Origin: Vandiemenella viatica
Lineage: Eukaryota > Arthropoda > Insecta > Orthoptera > Morabidae
Direction of reading: 5' to 3'
Assembly (NCBI GenBank): GCA_031002005.1
Contig: JARYHS010013631.1
Location: forward strand, 66,709,832-66,773,831
Length of the DNA stretch: 64,000 bases
The notes below the pieces were generated by a model, which had not been told where the DNA came from, ran no database searches, and saw nothing but the letters and a program-made list of their open reading frames with translations. Within the stretch, counting starts at the first letter, position 1. Every line of letters starts with the position of its first letter. Below, piece after piece: positions 21,401 to 33,284 of the stretch. The position numbers and the translations under genes were made by a program.

Positions 21401-23529
21401 ACTCAAGTAACAGCAAGTAACAGGTAAGAGATTACTATACATAATTATTTTTTAGTTTATATAAAAATCTTTTACAGAATTCTCACTTTGTAAAGTTGGC
21501 TAAATATAGAGTTTATAACAGTGAGGGAGGAGAAACAATGCTGGGCGCGTGCGCCAAACAGTCGGGAAACGTGGTAATACGTATTTAAGTTAACAGAAAG
21601 AGAGATTTTCGAATGGCGCGCGTGTGGGAGTTGTTTTAAGCATCCACTTTAATAAAATGCTTTGAACCTGGAAGCTGGACGAGACTTCGATAGCTCGGCA
21701 ACCTTCGGCTAGTTCGATGACACCCGATCAGTTAGTTAAAGTGCCCGCCACCACAGCGCTGCTTAACTATCCAGGAAATTTCAAATGAATAACTGCGTTG
21801 ACTTTATGTGCACTTATTTTGTTAAAATTAAGTGTAAATTTCAAATAAATAATCAGAATTTGATTTTATTTGTACTTAAATTGTTAAAAGAAGGTGTAAA
21901 TGCGATTTCACCCAAAATACAATTGTCGGTTGTGTAATAAAGATAAAATTTATAATGCGAGACAGAGACATAAAAAATTACAATGTGACTTTAAATTTAT
22001 ATGTTGTATTATCCACATTTACAACTGCAGAAATTCATACGATTCAATAATGCTAGTTCAGCAGTAATGAGTAGTCTCACTGTATAACCAACTGTAAATC
22101 CTGTCATGCGTGGTTGCATCCCAGTCTGTACTGACTGCACAGAAAAGACAGTTTTAATCTTTTCAAAATTGTCGCAAGTGTATTAAAGCTTGTCGCCGGG
22201 GGCCATTAGATCGAGCGCACCCCCAATTACATTAGCGAGTCCAAACTTTGCACTCGGCTCTACTCGCACGTGGCTCGCTTCCTCGTCCATTGAATAATGC
22301 TAACGAGATGGGAGCGAAGCGCCTCGTCTGCAAACTATCCCTCACACTTCTTTCTACCATCTGCGCCACTACTTCGCACTACTGTTCGTTCCATAATGAC
22401 ACCAGTTGGAACAGGAGGAATACAAGGTCCTGAGCGCTGCTGTTCTTTTACATTCTCTACATGCAACTGAATGGTTCAAGCGATTGCCTTTAAAAATTAG
22501 AATACCTGGTTAGAACTTCAGGTGTCGTGAGGATTTTTATGGACATCACGTTTTACGTGTGCGATGCGCCATGACGTTCTGTTGTTTGAGTCATGACATA
22601 GGCGAAATGAGCAGCAGATCGAAACTTTGTAAGCTGGCAGCTCAACAATCTTACGGGGTACCTACTTAACTGACGTCCTCTAGGTTGTTCATTAAAGCTA
22701 TCGGCTAAATTTTTTCGAGCTTGCAATTTGCCTCAGTCCGCGATTTTTAATGGCAGATACAGACCGCTTCGGGGATGAAGTCACCAAGACACTGTGATAT
22801 TATCACATCGAAACCATGTTTGTTGGTTCGAACCCTGACATATATAATGCATATATGTGTTCGTTTGGGTTAACTAGGACCATGTTAAGCTTTGGGTTGT
22901 ATTTGCTTTTGATTTTTATTTATTTATTTAATGGCTTTTAGTCTTATAGCTTATACTGCCAACCTTTACAAAAGTTTCCATTGATGTGTACAATAGATTT
23001 TTCAATTAATTATTAGACTAACAACATAAATTATAACAAATTCCAGTAAAACACTTATGAAGTAACTACCAGTCATATGTTAAAACTGATCATTACATTG
23101 AAAACGCACACATAGGTAATTCACAGCACATAATGCAAAAGAATGTACATGTGTTAAAAGAGAAGGTTTTAAGATGTTTAAAGGAACCATTTTTATAATA
23201 TATTTAAGAAAAACTCAAATAAATATATTTCCATGTTTAAAATTTGTCATTAACGTCCTGTACATGTTTTTGTCGTTAGATGATAGCAAAATAGTCACGT
23301 TTGTCGGAAAGGGTATACCAAGGATTTTTAATTCTTTCAGCATTTTGTTTTGTGGTAATCTATACTATCGGCAAGAAAAAAGAATGTGGTTTTAGTCACA
23401 CACTGCTGTGCCTGAGCAGTCGTATTGGGGACTCGCTCTAACCCGTATTCTATTTAAATGATTGGGGAAGTTACCATGATGGAATGCTTTGGATGTGTAC
23501 ACATCTGTGTCACAACTAAGACTGTTAGA
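21401..23529. other. No supported gene; unclassified
   Basis: Includes a GC-richer patch at 21530-21770 with an aataaa signal near 21651 and another at 22190-22430. Neither has matching long terminal repeats or coding domains. A (TTTA)n run at 22916-22933 followed by AT-rich sequence may be the 3' tail of a minus-strand LINE, but no RT is readable. Confidence 0.35.
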
Positions 23530-23708
23530 TCTAGCGGGGACCTACACCTTAATGTAGAATACGAATCATAGAAACGTTATGGCGTTCTTCACACTACACA
23601 GTAAGCTGTGCCAGAGGTGAAGGTGGCATTAAGGGCTTCTGGAAATCCCCCGAGACTAAGGGTTCAGTCTCCAGTCAGACGCCTTAACCACTGAGCCACC
23701 AGACCGTT
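23530..23708 (-). repeat. SINE-B copy with tRNA-like head
   Basis: On the minus strand: an excellent A-box region (tggtggctcagtggttaagg), a decayed B-box, then the shared SINE-B body (cacagcttactgtgtagtg, tgaagaacgcc). It is the most complete head of the three copies. Confidence 0.8.
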
Positions 23709-23817
23709 ATGGCAGTAAATAAATCTTAATAATTTTTATTTGGCGAGCAGGGCAGAGAGGATGTGTGTTATATTTCCTAATTGTCAGCTTCAATACCTAG
23801 TCTCTCATTGAGAGTGG

Positions 23818-24030
23818 TCGGTGAGCGGTAACATTCTGGCCTTGAATTCTGGATGACGCAGGTTCGAATCCCCGTCCATCCATCCAGATTTCGGTATTAG
23901 ATGGCTTCCCGAAATAACTCCTAACGAATGCAGGAATGGTTCCTTCAAAAGCCCATGGGCGAATTCCTCCCCTTTGTCCCTAGTCCTTCGCAGCCTCTAA
24001 TGATCTCAACCTCGATGAGGAAAACGAACT
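23818..24030 (+). repeat. SINE-A copy (A1), full head
   Basis: Plus orientation: ggtgagcggtaacattctgg (A-box region), B-box ggttcgaatcc, a diverged core (ttcaaaagcccatgggcg) and an A1-type 3' end (ctctaatgatctcaacctcg). No A tail of note. Confidence 0.85.
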
Positions 24031-25785
24031 GTTTCAGTTTTCAATAACCATCTGCCGAATACCATCCAATATGTGTAATTCTAATTTATAAGCATATACT
24101 TGTGGCTGGATTACGGAAAACTGTTATCTGAACGCCCAGTTTTCATGTGGTGTTGAGATCTAAACTTATGGCAGTCATGATATTCAAGTTAAGTGTAGTA
24201 ATAACCTATTACTTCAGTCATACTGGTTGATAGAAACTCATTCGAATAACGTATAACAGCCAGTTTACTGCTCCGCTTTTTACGCCATCCATTTCGGGAA
24301 CAGTACAGAATAATTAATATATTAGCGTAAAGTTTATTGCATTAGAGTAATTCTAGAAATTTTTTGTTTTTAATTATGGATTAATTGTAGCGAGATGTTA
24401 ATATCAACAGCGACGAGGTTAAATTGATGCAGTTACACACAAAGCCAGCAACAATCATAATAGTACAAGTGTAAAAATCATCTTCGCACGAAGACGATTA
24501 ATGTGAAACGTGATCAGGCCTTTGAAAAGATGCAGTTGTGGAGTGAAATAGACGGTATGCTTTAGAAACCTTAAACTATGAAAAAGAAATGAACTAACAG
24601 TTCCAATTTCGTAAATAATGGCAGCATACGCTCCATTTCATTTTAGTGTTATTAAGTATATTTCTTAATATTTAAGAATATATGTGCTAAAGCTGATGAC
24701 TAGGTTGTATTATATTCATAGAAAGTTTCAAAAACTACGGTCTGTGCATTATACCCAACATTCTTACTTCTGCCACATTTGATAATTGTTAAATTATAAT
24801 TGAAATTCAAGAGCATAAGGAAGCAAGGCAAAGCAAACTGATTCCAAATAGATAAAAAAAAAATTAAAATGAATACGTGCTTGCAGCAACTGTAGAAAAA
24901 CTGTAGAAAATTCAACTCAAGAGCAACGGAACATATAGATAAAGTAATAAAAGAAGCAGAATATGCAAGAAAGTAAGACAGAAATACTACAAGAATAGAA
25001 GCTGAAAATGCACTGGAGAAACTTTTTTAACGTGCAGTAAAAATGGATATAGGGACACCTAAAAAAGCTTCAGAGAAACGAATCAAAGTTGTGGTTGCTA
25101 TGCCTTTTTTTGAGCTCAGAAAATAGTTATGACGGATGAATTAATTACTCAAAAATACTGATTCAGGAGAACAGCTTATACTGTACTGCGTAGGAAAAAG
25201 AGGATTCGTGATGTAGAAGATTCCGTCTTAAGAAAAGAATTTTTGGTGTTTTGAAATGCCTAAATTCAAAACAGCAATAAGAATAAATGAGATTCGTTTA
25301 GAACTGCTATTTCAACAAGATGGACAGATCTGAAAAGTTTTCGTAGCACTATGTGCTTCACTAAACAGGAGAAAGCAAAAGATTAGAAACGTGAAAACTA
25401 TAATTTAATATTTTTAACATCACATACATCAGAACTATTTGTCAGGAGTGGAAGGGATATTACATGAAGATTAATTCGGGCTTAAGAAGAAACCTGAAAC
25501 AAGTGATGAAGCTGTGACATTAGAATTAATATTAGAAGCAGGGATCAATAGAAACGGAAATACATTCAACATTTTTGTACTCTAAGACATGCTTCTGACA
25601 GTACTAAATGCAGTAAGTCTTCAAAATTTTAAATATATAAAATGCCATGATAAAGAAAGGGATGATTATGTATACATCCAATGGCTAATTTAGATTAGAC
25701 ATATTTGTTGTGAACTATGTGAGAATAGTCTCGGAGGTGTGCAAGATTACACGTGGTTGTAAAAACCAGTAACACTACAATTAAT
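24031..25785. other. No gene seen
   Basis: AT-rich with short ORFs. 24860-25750 is purine-rich on the plus strand and could be a very old coding relic, but I could not name a domain. Confidence 0.4.
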
Positions 25786-26050
25786 AAATGAATTATTATT
25801 ATTAATTTTTATTGCAATGGAGCTAACGCTCCGGTGGCAATTATCCTAGTCATCTAATTGCATATATATATATATTATAATTGGAATGTTAAATTCCCCC
25901 CTTTACTTTTCCGATTTACAAATTTTAATTTTATATTCCTTAAGCGTTTTTGGTAAATTATTCATCACTTCACTTGGTAGCTAAATTGTTCCAATCCCTG
26001 ACACCCTTACCAACAAAAGAAAATTTTCCCACTCCCTTATGCATGAATTC
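25786..26050 (-). pseudogene. 3' end of a CR1/Jockey-type LINE, with microsatellite-like tail
   Basis: Minus-strand translation gives, across frames, FSFVGKGVRDWNNL then LPSEVMNNLPKTLKEYKIK. This is the typical last block of ORF2 in CR1/Jockey-group LINEs (f..G..lWN.LP.el......FK..lk). It is followed by a 3' end with (ATT)n-like tail at 25789-25806. Only about 45 codons of the C-terminus remain. RT and endonuclease are absent, as expected for a 5'-truncated insertion. Confidence 0.6.
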
Positions 26051-26417
26051 AACCAACACAGGAGAACATATCGAAAGTTGCCCAAAACAATACAGAACAT
26101 CAAGACACTAGAAACACAATGATTACAAAATTAAATTCGAACACTTTAAAGCAAAGATCAGTCAAATAGAGGCCCTTACAAAATACATATTGCATTACCT
26201 AATAAAATTAATAATCCAAAGCACAATAGGAAGGATTCGAAATTTCAAACAGAATTAATTCTTATGTTAAAACACGCATCTGGACTTTTTTAAGCAGTTT
26301 TTCGCAATGATCGAGCTCTTTCAAAAAATACACATTTAAAAGAAAAAAAACTGGCATTTACATGTGCTCCCAGGAACAACAGGTCTTTGAGTTTTCGAGG
26401 CTAAGGATGACAAAAAA
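26051..26417. other. No gene seen
   Basis: AT-rich, possibly the upstream part of the LINE remnant to its left, but too decayed to read. Confidence 0.35.
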
Positions 26418-26500
26418 AATCCTTTCCTTACTCGCTATCCTCCCTCAGCTTTAATGACCTGCATGTCGACAAGCCGTAAATGCAGAGGCAAAAACACACA
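26418..26500 (+). repeat. SINE-A 3' fragment, degenerate
   Basis: Plus orientation: aatcctttccttactcgc, a decayed ctttaatgacctgcatgtcg (A1-type 3' end) and gccgtaaatgcagaggc before an A-rich (CA)n tail. Confidence 0.5.
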
Positions 26501-27990
26501 CACACACAAAATTTTAATGCTAAATTTATTCATGAAAGCAAGTGAAAATTCAACACAGATTGAAAACTGTAGAAAGAAAATCTCTAGTGTAACGAGAATT
26601 TTCATCGCTCCATGTTTAGAAGCATACCTAGCTACTGCATCACTCGTTATTTTTGATAATTGGTATATGATCAGTTCACTCTTTCTAGTTCTTCATTAAT
26701 AATTTCCGTTAACGTACGCGGCCAGTTTACAAAGTGGTATAACAGTATACTCATTTGAAAGCGTTATAACTTTAATTAGAGCAACGTAATAAAGGTAACG
26801 ACCGCAGTGAATTTTTACTCCACAAGATGATTAATTACACAACATAGTTATATTACATGCTATATAAGCTGAAATGAAAATATTCATACTCCGCTAATAT
26901 TACGAAGTAAATTGTTGTCGTCCATTTATAAATACATGCAGCGTTATGACGTTGCTAATGAACTGGTCTACTACAGTGTGGTCTATTAAATTTAATCGAG
27001 AAATTAACACCCCCTCCCCTTTTCGAAAAAGGAATGATTTTATTTACAAAATGATCTTTAGTCATCCCGTTGAAAACAGAGTTGAAATTACCTCTCAATT
27101 ACATGCGTTGTGATTATGTGATTTTTCCATACAGAAAAATTTGTATACCAGAAATGTTCAAAATGCTAATAAGATCATTTGTATTTAGCAGAAGAATATT
27201 TGTCTGGCATGAAGAACACATTGGCCAATTCCATCTTGTGATCCGAGCGGTTTTTTCACAACAAACACACAACCTGTGAGTTTGTTCAGACAGCCCTTTT
27301 TTTAAGTCCTTTTCACTTGTAATATGTGGCCTTAGGGTCAAAATATTACTTCCACTGTTGCTTAGTGCTATGAGTATGAAAGGGAATCAATACTAGAAAT
27401 GAAATAACGAAGGGAAGTTGCGTTGGTACTAATGAAATCACTTTACAGACAATACATATAGTGTGGAAATGCAGTTCATTGGAGAAATAGCGCTAACCAT
27501 CCCAGTAATTACTTAGTGACATTTCTAAGTTGACATAGTAGGGAACAATATAACTATCCTCTACCTATCAATATTCAGAAAATAGCTGATTACGTCTTCG
27601 GGGCCGGGTACAAACGACCGACTCGCAAACAAATTGAAGTGGGCTCCTCTCCAAAAGCCAGTGTGGGGAGACATGACTCTTATTCTCTGATGTACCCATG
27701 AATACGGTTTGTTACACTTTAATTGGTCGCATAGAGCATGCTAAGTGATTAGGGATGATGTTTCCCAGCCCAGAGTAACAAAACTGTCACTAATGTGTCC
27801 GATAGTCTGGGGTCCCTTGTTCACTCTATCGCCTGGGAAAGAACTCCAGTTGTTTAACTAACTTTCCAGTACCTTAAAATAAAGCAGATTGCAACAATAT
27901 TGCTTGTAATTAAGAGGGCACAGTGAATGCAGTGAAAATAGAGGTAAAGCATGTATTATTTACAGATGATTAGTAGTTTGTTATAGGAAC
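26501..27990. other. No gene seen
   Basis: AT-rich; a GC-richer patch at 27600-27850 resembles an old interspersed repeat, but no family was assigned. Confidence 0.4.
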
Positions 27991-29110
27991 GGAGACTTTC
28001 TCGGAGTATGGTTGCAATTAAATCATCACGGATGTAACACCGGATATTTTTAAAGAAAAACAATATTTCGACTGCTTGATCTGCTATAAGTCGCCATGAC
28101 GAATGTCAACGCTAGATATCATCGGCTCAGTTGAACAGGCGGGGTGTATTCTGCCAGAAGAGAGTCTAGGAAAAACCAAAACCTCCGAGGACCAGCATTA
28201 CAAGGAAGGAACACGAAGCGCTGCGTGCCTTACGTCAGAATAATTAGATAATGTACTATTGGCCGACTAGGGAAATGTTCTGGTCCTACATACGGAAGTT
28301 ACAGTTCGAGCGAAAGATCAGGAAGATCCTTGATGATCATCCCATCCGGCTTTTAGACCACGTTCCTACTAACAGTATTGAGAGGCTCTAGTGAAGAAAG
28401 CATAATTTTCAAGAAACTCAAACCTCTTGCTTTTATACCACCCATGCAGTAAGACATGCCAAAGATATTTAAGATAAAGAAAATGTACTTCTACAATCAT
28501 TCGCTAGCAATATCACCGCTCCGAGCTACCTACTTACAGAATATCTGACCCATCTTTCGAATCCATTGATCGGTTTTTACTGCCACTGCATCACTGCCAC
28601 GGACATTGTTAAAATCCATAATGACACGAAACTGAAGGATTCATATATAATGGTGATTTTCGACGTAGTGTCAGTATTCATCTACGCCCTGTTAAAGGGT
28701 AGGCTGGCATTTTGAATCGGGCACTTATGCCACATTCAAAGCGGAATACTATTAATAGTTGGATGGAGTTCTATGGGGTCCCCTTTTTCTCCTGTATTCG
28801 CCCTTGAAGGAGCAGTTCCGAAGCCTTCATGGTTTTACGTTTGTTTTATGGCCCCGCGGCAACCGGCCTTTAAATGAATTCCTTGAATGTATGTACGGAA
28901 TCCATCCCACTACACAGCTAACGATGTATGCTATTTTCTTGACATTTTAATAGAAAGAAATTCGAATAAAAAGTTGGGATATTTCGTGTATCGAAAATCG
29001 ACCACACGTACCAGTATCTGGCAGTGACAAGTTTCCGCCATCCTATGAAGTGAAAAACTGTGTTAAATATGTAAGAACACGGGGCAAGCATGGTATCTGG
29101 CGAAGACAGA
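27991..29110 (+). mobile_element. Penelope-like retroelement remnant
   Basis: Starts with gagactttctcggagtat, nearly the same text as the left flank of the 3.4-kb palindrome. A terminal-repeat-like segment follows (atatttcgactgcttgatc near 28065). Reverse-transcriptase blocks come next: IMVIFDVVSVF near 28650 (motif A), MGSPFSPVFA near 28770 (motif B), FVLWPRGNRPLNEFLE near 28840, and FLDILIERNS, LGYFVYRKST near 28940-29000. The order and wording are those of Penelope-like RTs. The GIY-YIG endonuclease that normally follows is not visible. Frameshifts, stops and the loss of the catalytic Asp pair make it dead. Confidence 0.8.
28620..29020 (+). pseudogene. Penelope-like reverse transcriptase, YVDD deleted
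   Basis: Motif A (FDVVS, first catalytic Asp) is kept. Motif B reads MGSPFSPVF. Between WFY and FVLWPRG the codons for the RYVDDT block, which holds the other two catalytic aspartates, are missing by an apparent deletion of roughly 18 bp near 28835. Downstream blocks (GIHP.-, FLDILIER, VYRKST) show the same gene continues in another frame. The longest open piece is 63 codons (28759-28950), so this is a relic without activity. Confidence 0.75.
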
Positions 29111-29559
29111 AAATGTAACTGACACAAGATCAATGTATTTTGTGAAAGAAGACGTTTTTTGGTTTTTGCTTCTTCCCTATGTTTTCGATGTGGTCGCGTT
29201 ATAGCCTCCAGTTTATTGCAACAATGTTCTTTACTTTCATGTAATAACGCTGCAAAAATTCTCAATGTATTTTTAATTTCGTTCACGTATTTACGGGTTT
29301 AGTTATATAATTATCAGAGTTGAATCATACATAACCAAGAATATTAAGAGCAAAGTGTACAATATTATCAAAGAAGAACAGAATTATTTTGTTGCTTCGG
29401 AGACCGTGAAAGTAAATGGGGTACTTGACTAATTTTGGGAAAGTAGTCAGAATTGTAGCTGGTCATCTACTATAAACAAAAAAAATATTATTTCTTGAAA
29501 TAACGAACGGAAAATATCAAAAATTTTCATTTTTATGCGATTATTTGAATATTGGCGCC
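29111..29559. other. No gene seen
   Basis: AT-rich spacer between the Penelope relic and the THAP-type element. Confidence 0.45.
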
Positions 29560-31125
29560 AAAACGCTCCCAGCTGTCAGTTGGTCTCTTGTGACGTCAGT
29601 TGTTGGCTCGTGCCATTGTAAACATATAGGCGGTATGCTTATAATATTAATAAAATGAGTTCTAGAGTTTACAAATGGTGTGTGGTGCCTCTGTGTGTAA
29701 ACACGACCTTTAATGCACCAAACAAATTGTTTGTTTCCGTTCCATGCAACGAAGTAGTTGGAAAAAGTGGTTAATGCTTGCACGACGCGATCCGGCTTAT
29801 GTGTCTGCAACACCCTCAATATATTTTTGTGAAGAACATTTTGATGAAAGTTTGTGCTTAATATTTTATTATGTTTAATAAGCTATGTACGTCAATATTA
29901 TGTGCTATCATAAACTTAAATTATTACCGGTAAATAAATTACGACCCTGGAGGTTAAAATGCTGTTCGTTGTAAATGCATCAATTTTTTTTTTATTGATA
30001 TAGTTACCGAACGATTTGGAAAACTATATGGAGTATCATATAATGGGAACAGTATCAAAAGTACTAATGAATCAAAACAAAATTGTTTTTCTTTACTTTT
30101 GTTTTCTGTCTTCGAGTTACTGAAGAATCCATCATCGAATTTAGATTTGGAGAAATTTTTCTTCTGGTCGAGGCCGCATTTTGACCTAACCACTTTTGAG
30201 ATAGTATATCTCGAGAACTAAGCGAGATATCAAAAAATTTTATTCCTTACATTCAATTTGTCACGTTACTTAAGAATCTTACGCCAAATTGCAGCGCTAC
30301 GTTTATTGTAGAATTCCCGCTTCAACGAATATCGAAAAATATTTCGACCTGAATAGGACGATAGTTTACTACTTTCTTAGAAAATATGATCAAAATATTT
30401 TTCTAGCTATACAAAAACTTGTATAACCTCTAATATAGAAAGAAAAAGCTTTATATTCACAACATTACTGCCGAAAAAATAGCGTCTAACGAATGTGAAC
30501 AGACTTAACTTTAACTAACCCAGCGCGGCAAAAAAATAGTTTTAGAAATCACTCAAGGATTTTTTAAAATAGTAATTATACTAACAATTAAATACTGTAC
30601 ATGATTCTGCGAAGCAACAGTCATATTAAACACATTTTAAAAGATACTACAATGAAATACTCGAAATTACTCGAAATGTAGACCTGTTGATTAAAATTGC
30701 AAATTACCAATCTGTATTAAGTATAATGCCCCACTAACACACACGCTTATAAAATACCTTATATTCTAACGTTTTATCGTAATATGGTATTATGTATAAC
30801 ATATAACAAGTAAGTATTTACTTGGACGTTTTGACATTCCGGAATTCTGGTGAGCAGAAATCGGTGTTTGATGCAAAAACACTCCCAGCATCATCACGTC
30901 AATTCTGGGCAAATTAGAGCTATTTGCCTTGATAAAACCAACTTCCATTGCGAGTATAAGAAAAACAAATGTGTTACAGCCAGCACTGAAACCTTAACAA
31001 ACTTAAATAAGCGACGGAAAGATGTTCTCCGCATGGGAATACACGGCAGCTAAACTGGCGCGGCCCAACAACTGACGTCATGCGCTCCGATTGGTGTTTC
31101 GTGTCACGTGACTAACAGCTGTCTT
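29560..31125. mobile_element. THAP-type DNA transposon remnant with inverted termini
   Basis: Inverted repeats of 25 bp (22 matching) lie at 29591-29615 (tgacgtcagttgttgg...) and 31056-31080. Outside them cagctgtcagt (about 29570-29580) is mirrored by cagctgttagt on the other side, so the true ends lie a little further out. A THAP domain remnant sits just inside the left end. Transposons with THAP domains include the P and Kolobok superfamilies. The rest of the transposase is not recognisable. An ORF at 30850-31053 next to the right end (Cys- and Lys-rich) has no assigned domain. Confidence 0.55.
29655..29865 (+). pseudogene. THAP domain, frameshifted
   Basis: From the ATG at 29655 the frame reads KWCVVPLCVN, then LFVSVP. 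A one-base-class frameshift near 29750 leads to WKKWLMLARRDP, then IYFCEEHFDE. Together these give the C2CH zinc-binding pattern of THAP domains (C-x4-C, invariant W, then C-x2-H-F) and the usual length of about 65 residues. THAP domains bind the inverted repeats of P-type transposons and also occur in domesticated host proteins. Here the frameshift, the position next to an inverted terminus and the lack of a downstream partner all favour a dead transposase. Confidence 0.7.
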
Positions 31126-31780
31126 TTTACATTTTTATTTTATTAAAAATAGTATGTTTTTAACTCCTATCCAAAATATGAAGTTGATTTTCGGTATCCT
31201 AACAACTTACTCTATCAGTGTAAATTAAGGTTTCATGGTTTCAGAGTTAGTGTCAAGTACTCCATTCTTGCGTGTGTTGTGCCGTACTTAAAGCAGGCGG
31301 TATTTCACTCTTGGCCGCTTTTAACGTTTGAAGGAAGTGTCAACAGACAAACCCTTCGCAATAAACTGCTTAAGAAGAAAAAGCAGTAAATGCTCTGGAC
31401 GACGACGACTCTTGGCCGAGTGGGTTGCGGATAGCGGGAGCCAGATGAACCTGGCACTGAAACAGTGCCGATATGTACAAGTGTATTTAACATGTGGTAT
31501 TGATAGTGATATCTCACTTGTGCAATTGTAGGTCACAAGTGAACTTTAGCTGCTGGTAGTGACTGAAAGCATACCATCGTAAATATCGTATAGAAACTCC
31601 TAAACTATATTGCATTTCAGTTTTGGTTTGACCTCAAACGCTCTGACTGGGAGACCTGTATTGGTGAAGAGTTTCTCAGTGATCTTATTAAAGTTATCCT
31701 TAAAAAAAAAATGCTAGCTAAGGTGGCGCCCTAATTAAAAATCCTGAGCGCTAAATATAACAACCTTCAACCATAAGGAA
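31126..31780. other. No gene seen
   Basis: Overlapping 67-71 codon ORFs on both strands at 31305-31536 are mutual shadows without domains. Confidence 0.4.
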
Positions 31781-32184
31781 GTATCCATAAACTACGTAGC
31801 TCCATTTTGGTCTCCTGTGGACCCCCTCCACCCACGTAGCCTGACGTGGCTTTTGTCTCTCATCCTCCCCCCCCCCCCCCCTGCACCCTGTCCACTTGGC
31901 AAATAGCATTTTTCCCTATTGATTCCAGAAGATATTTTGTACTGTTTTCTCTTGTCAGACTATCTTAAATTACATACGGAGATGATTAAATGACCGAAAT
32001 AAATGTTCACATGCTGCCGTGTGTTCTGTACCTTGTTTTAACTGTGATTAATGATATGAATGAAATGCTACGAGGCTTGGCTCGGGTACTCCCACCCCCC
32101 CCCCCTCTTTCTCTCACTTAGCCCAGCGTGGCTTTCTACTCAACATCTCCCCTTTTTTCATCGAGCCACGTAGTTTATGGACGG
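31781..32184. mobile_element. ~400-bp MITE with 'ccataaactacgt' inverted ends
   Basis: The left end atccataaactacgtagct (31783) is mirrored by the right end agccacgtagtttatgga (about 32164-32181). The interior has C-rich runs (31868-31883 and 32094-32105) in a roughly symmetric position, and no coding capacity. From memory, similar 'ccataaactacgt' elements with C-runs are scattered in many arthropod genomes. The superfamily is not assigned. Confidence 0.7.
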
Positions 32185-32820
32185 TGTTGAAGGAGTTGAA
32201 AGGACACATGCTATTCATTAAAAAATAATATATTGTGGCGGTTGACCAAATTATCCAAGAGGGGTAATCGAAAGCCAGAGCGGCACATGTAAGCAGATGG
32301 CTTTCATCAAAGAACATGTGTCTCAAAAGCATTGAGACGGCGGCCAAAATAACAATAAGTTAAAGGATATACAATTGCCTTTTGAAAGCTGCTAAATAAA
32401 TAGGTATATGATCGTTAAAATTACGATAGAATTAGTTTCTTATTAACGAATAATCACATTTTCAGCATCAAATGCCGAAAGTTGTCACAATTACTTTATC
32501 TGCAAATACAGAAAATGGAATAAAAAGATTTAACTGTGTAGTCCAGATAACGTGTGCGACACATAAAAAATACTTACTATGTAGTTAGGAAATCGTACTA
32601 AATATGCAACATAACTCAAATTATAGAAATATGTACTAAAAAAAACGTAAGTTTTAATGAATACGTAAAATTGGATTTATTTACTTACGAATGATGAAGG
32701 TTGACAAAAAGAAACATTTAGTCACATTTAACACGAGTCAAATTCCAACTGCAAGGGTACAAGCAAACAGTGCAAAACATCCGACAGAGATCGAGTGGGA
32801 CAGCGAGTCAAGCAGACTGA
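32185..32820. other. No gene seen
   Basis: AT-rich. No feature could be supported. Confidence 0.45.
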
Positions 32821-32945
32821 TATACGGTTCCGCCGGATTTTGCGGATTGCGGATCCGCTTAATTTTGTGCGGGATCTGCCAGACTGTCTAATGATGCGGT
32901 ATCCCGCGGGATTGCGGGATACCGCTTTGCTGGATTGCAATCCCT
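32821..32945. repeat. GC-rich hairpin block, possible end of a hAT-type element
   Basis: Contains a perfect 12-bp hairpin, gcggtatcccgc and gcgggataccgc, at 32896-32907 and 32914-32925 with a 6-base loop, plus shorter repeats of gcggattgcgg. The right edge, read on the minus strand, is tagggattgcaatcc, which resembles hAT termini. No matching left end was found, so this may be one end of a broken element. Confidence 0.45.
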
Positions 32946-33284
32946 AGTTACACAGCTTAACAATGACTACTATATTACACGTGCAGCTCATTGTTACAAC
33001 AGTGAAGCTTTGGTTTAGGACTGGTCGAAATAGGGTTCATTGGTTGTAATTAATAAGTGAAATATTATTTACTGTCAATCATGCGTTGCAAGGCGACGCT
33101 TAGAAGTGAGAGATTCTGGAGAAAAAAAAGCAAAAAGCCTTATTTAGAAATCTTATTTATATTCTGTTGCATGTTTCTGAGCACAAGTAAACGATCACCA
33201 GAGCAATTGGCTTTCGAAGGCGTAATAACTGCATACTTGGGCGTCTCTCGCATGCACCCAGATTTGTGAGAGTCTTAACCAGCT
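32946..33284. other. No gene seen
   Basis: A 70-codon ORF (33057-33269) has no recognisable domain, though it abuts the LINE fragment to the right. Confidence 0.35.

Noticed and set aside
21530..21770. Possible solo LTR (GC-richer block with an aataaa signal)
   Set aside because: No second copy, no TG...CA ends with target duplication, and no primer-binding site or polyprotein nearby.
23530..23708. tRNA gene suggested by strong A- and B-box text (also at 545-650 and 42466-42680)
   Set aside because: The text extends into a shared repetitive body and does not fold as a full cloverleaf with an acceptor stem, so these are SINE heads.
25863..25874. (AT)n tract as a Helitron terminus
   Set aside because: Simple AT repeats are common here, and the adjoining sequence is better explained as a LINE 3' end.
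30165..30190. Short similarity between the THAP element (gaggccgcattttgacctaacc) region and the 20-kb inverted-arm element
   Set aside because: About 20 of 26 positions over one short block only; not enough to claim common origin.
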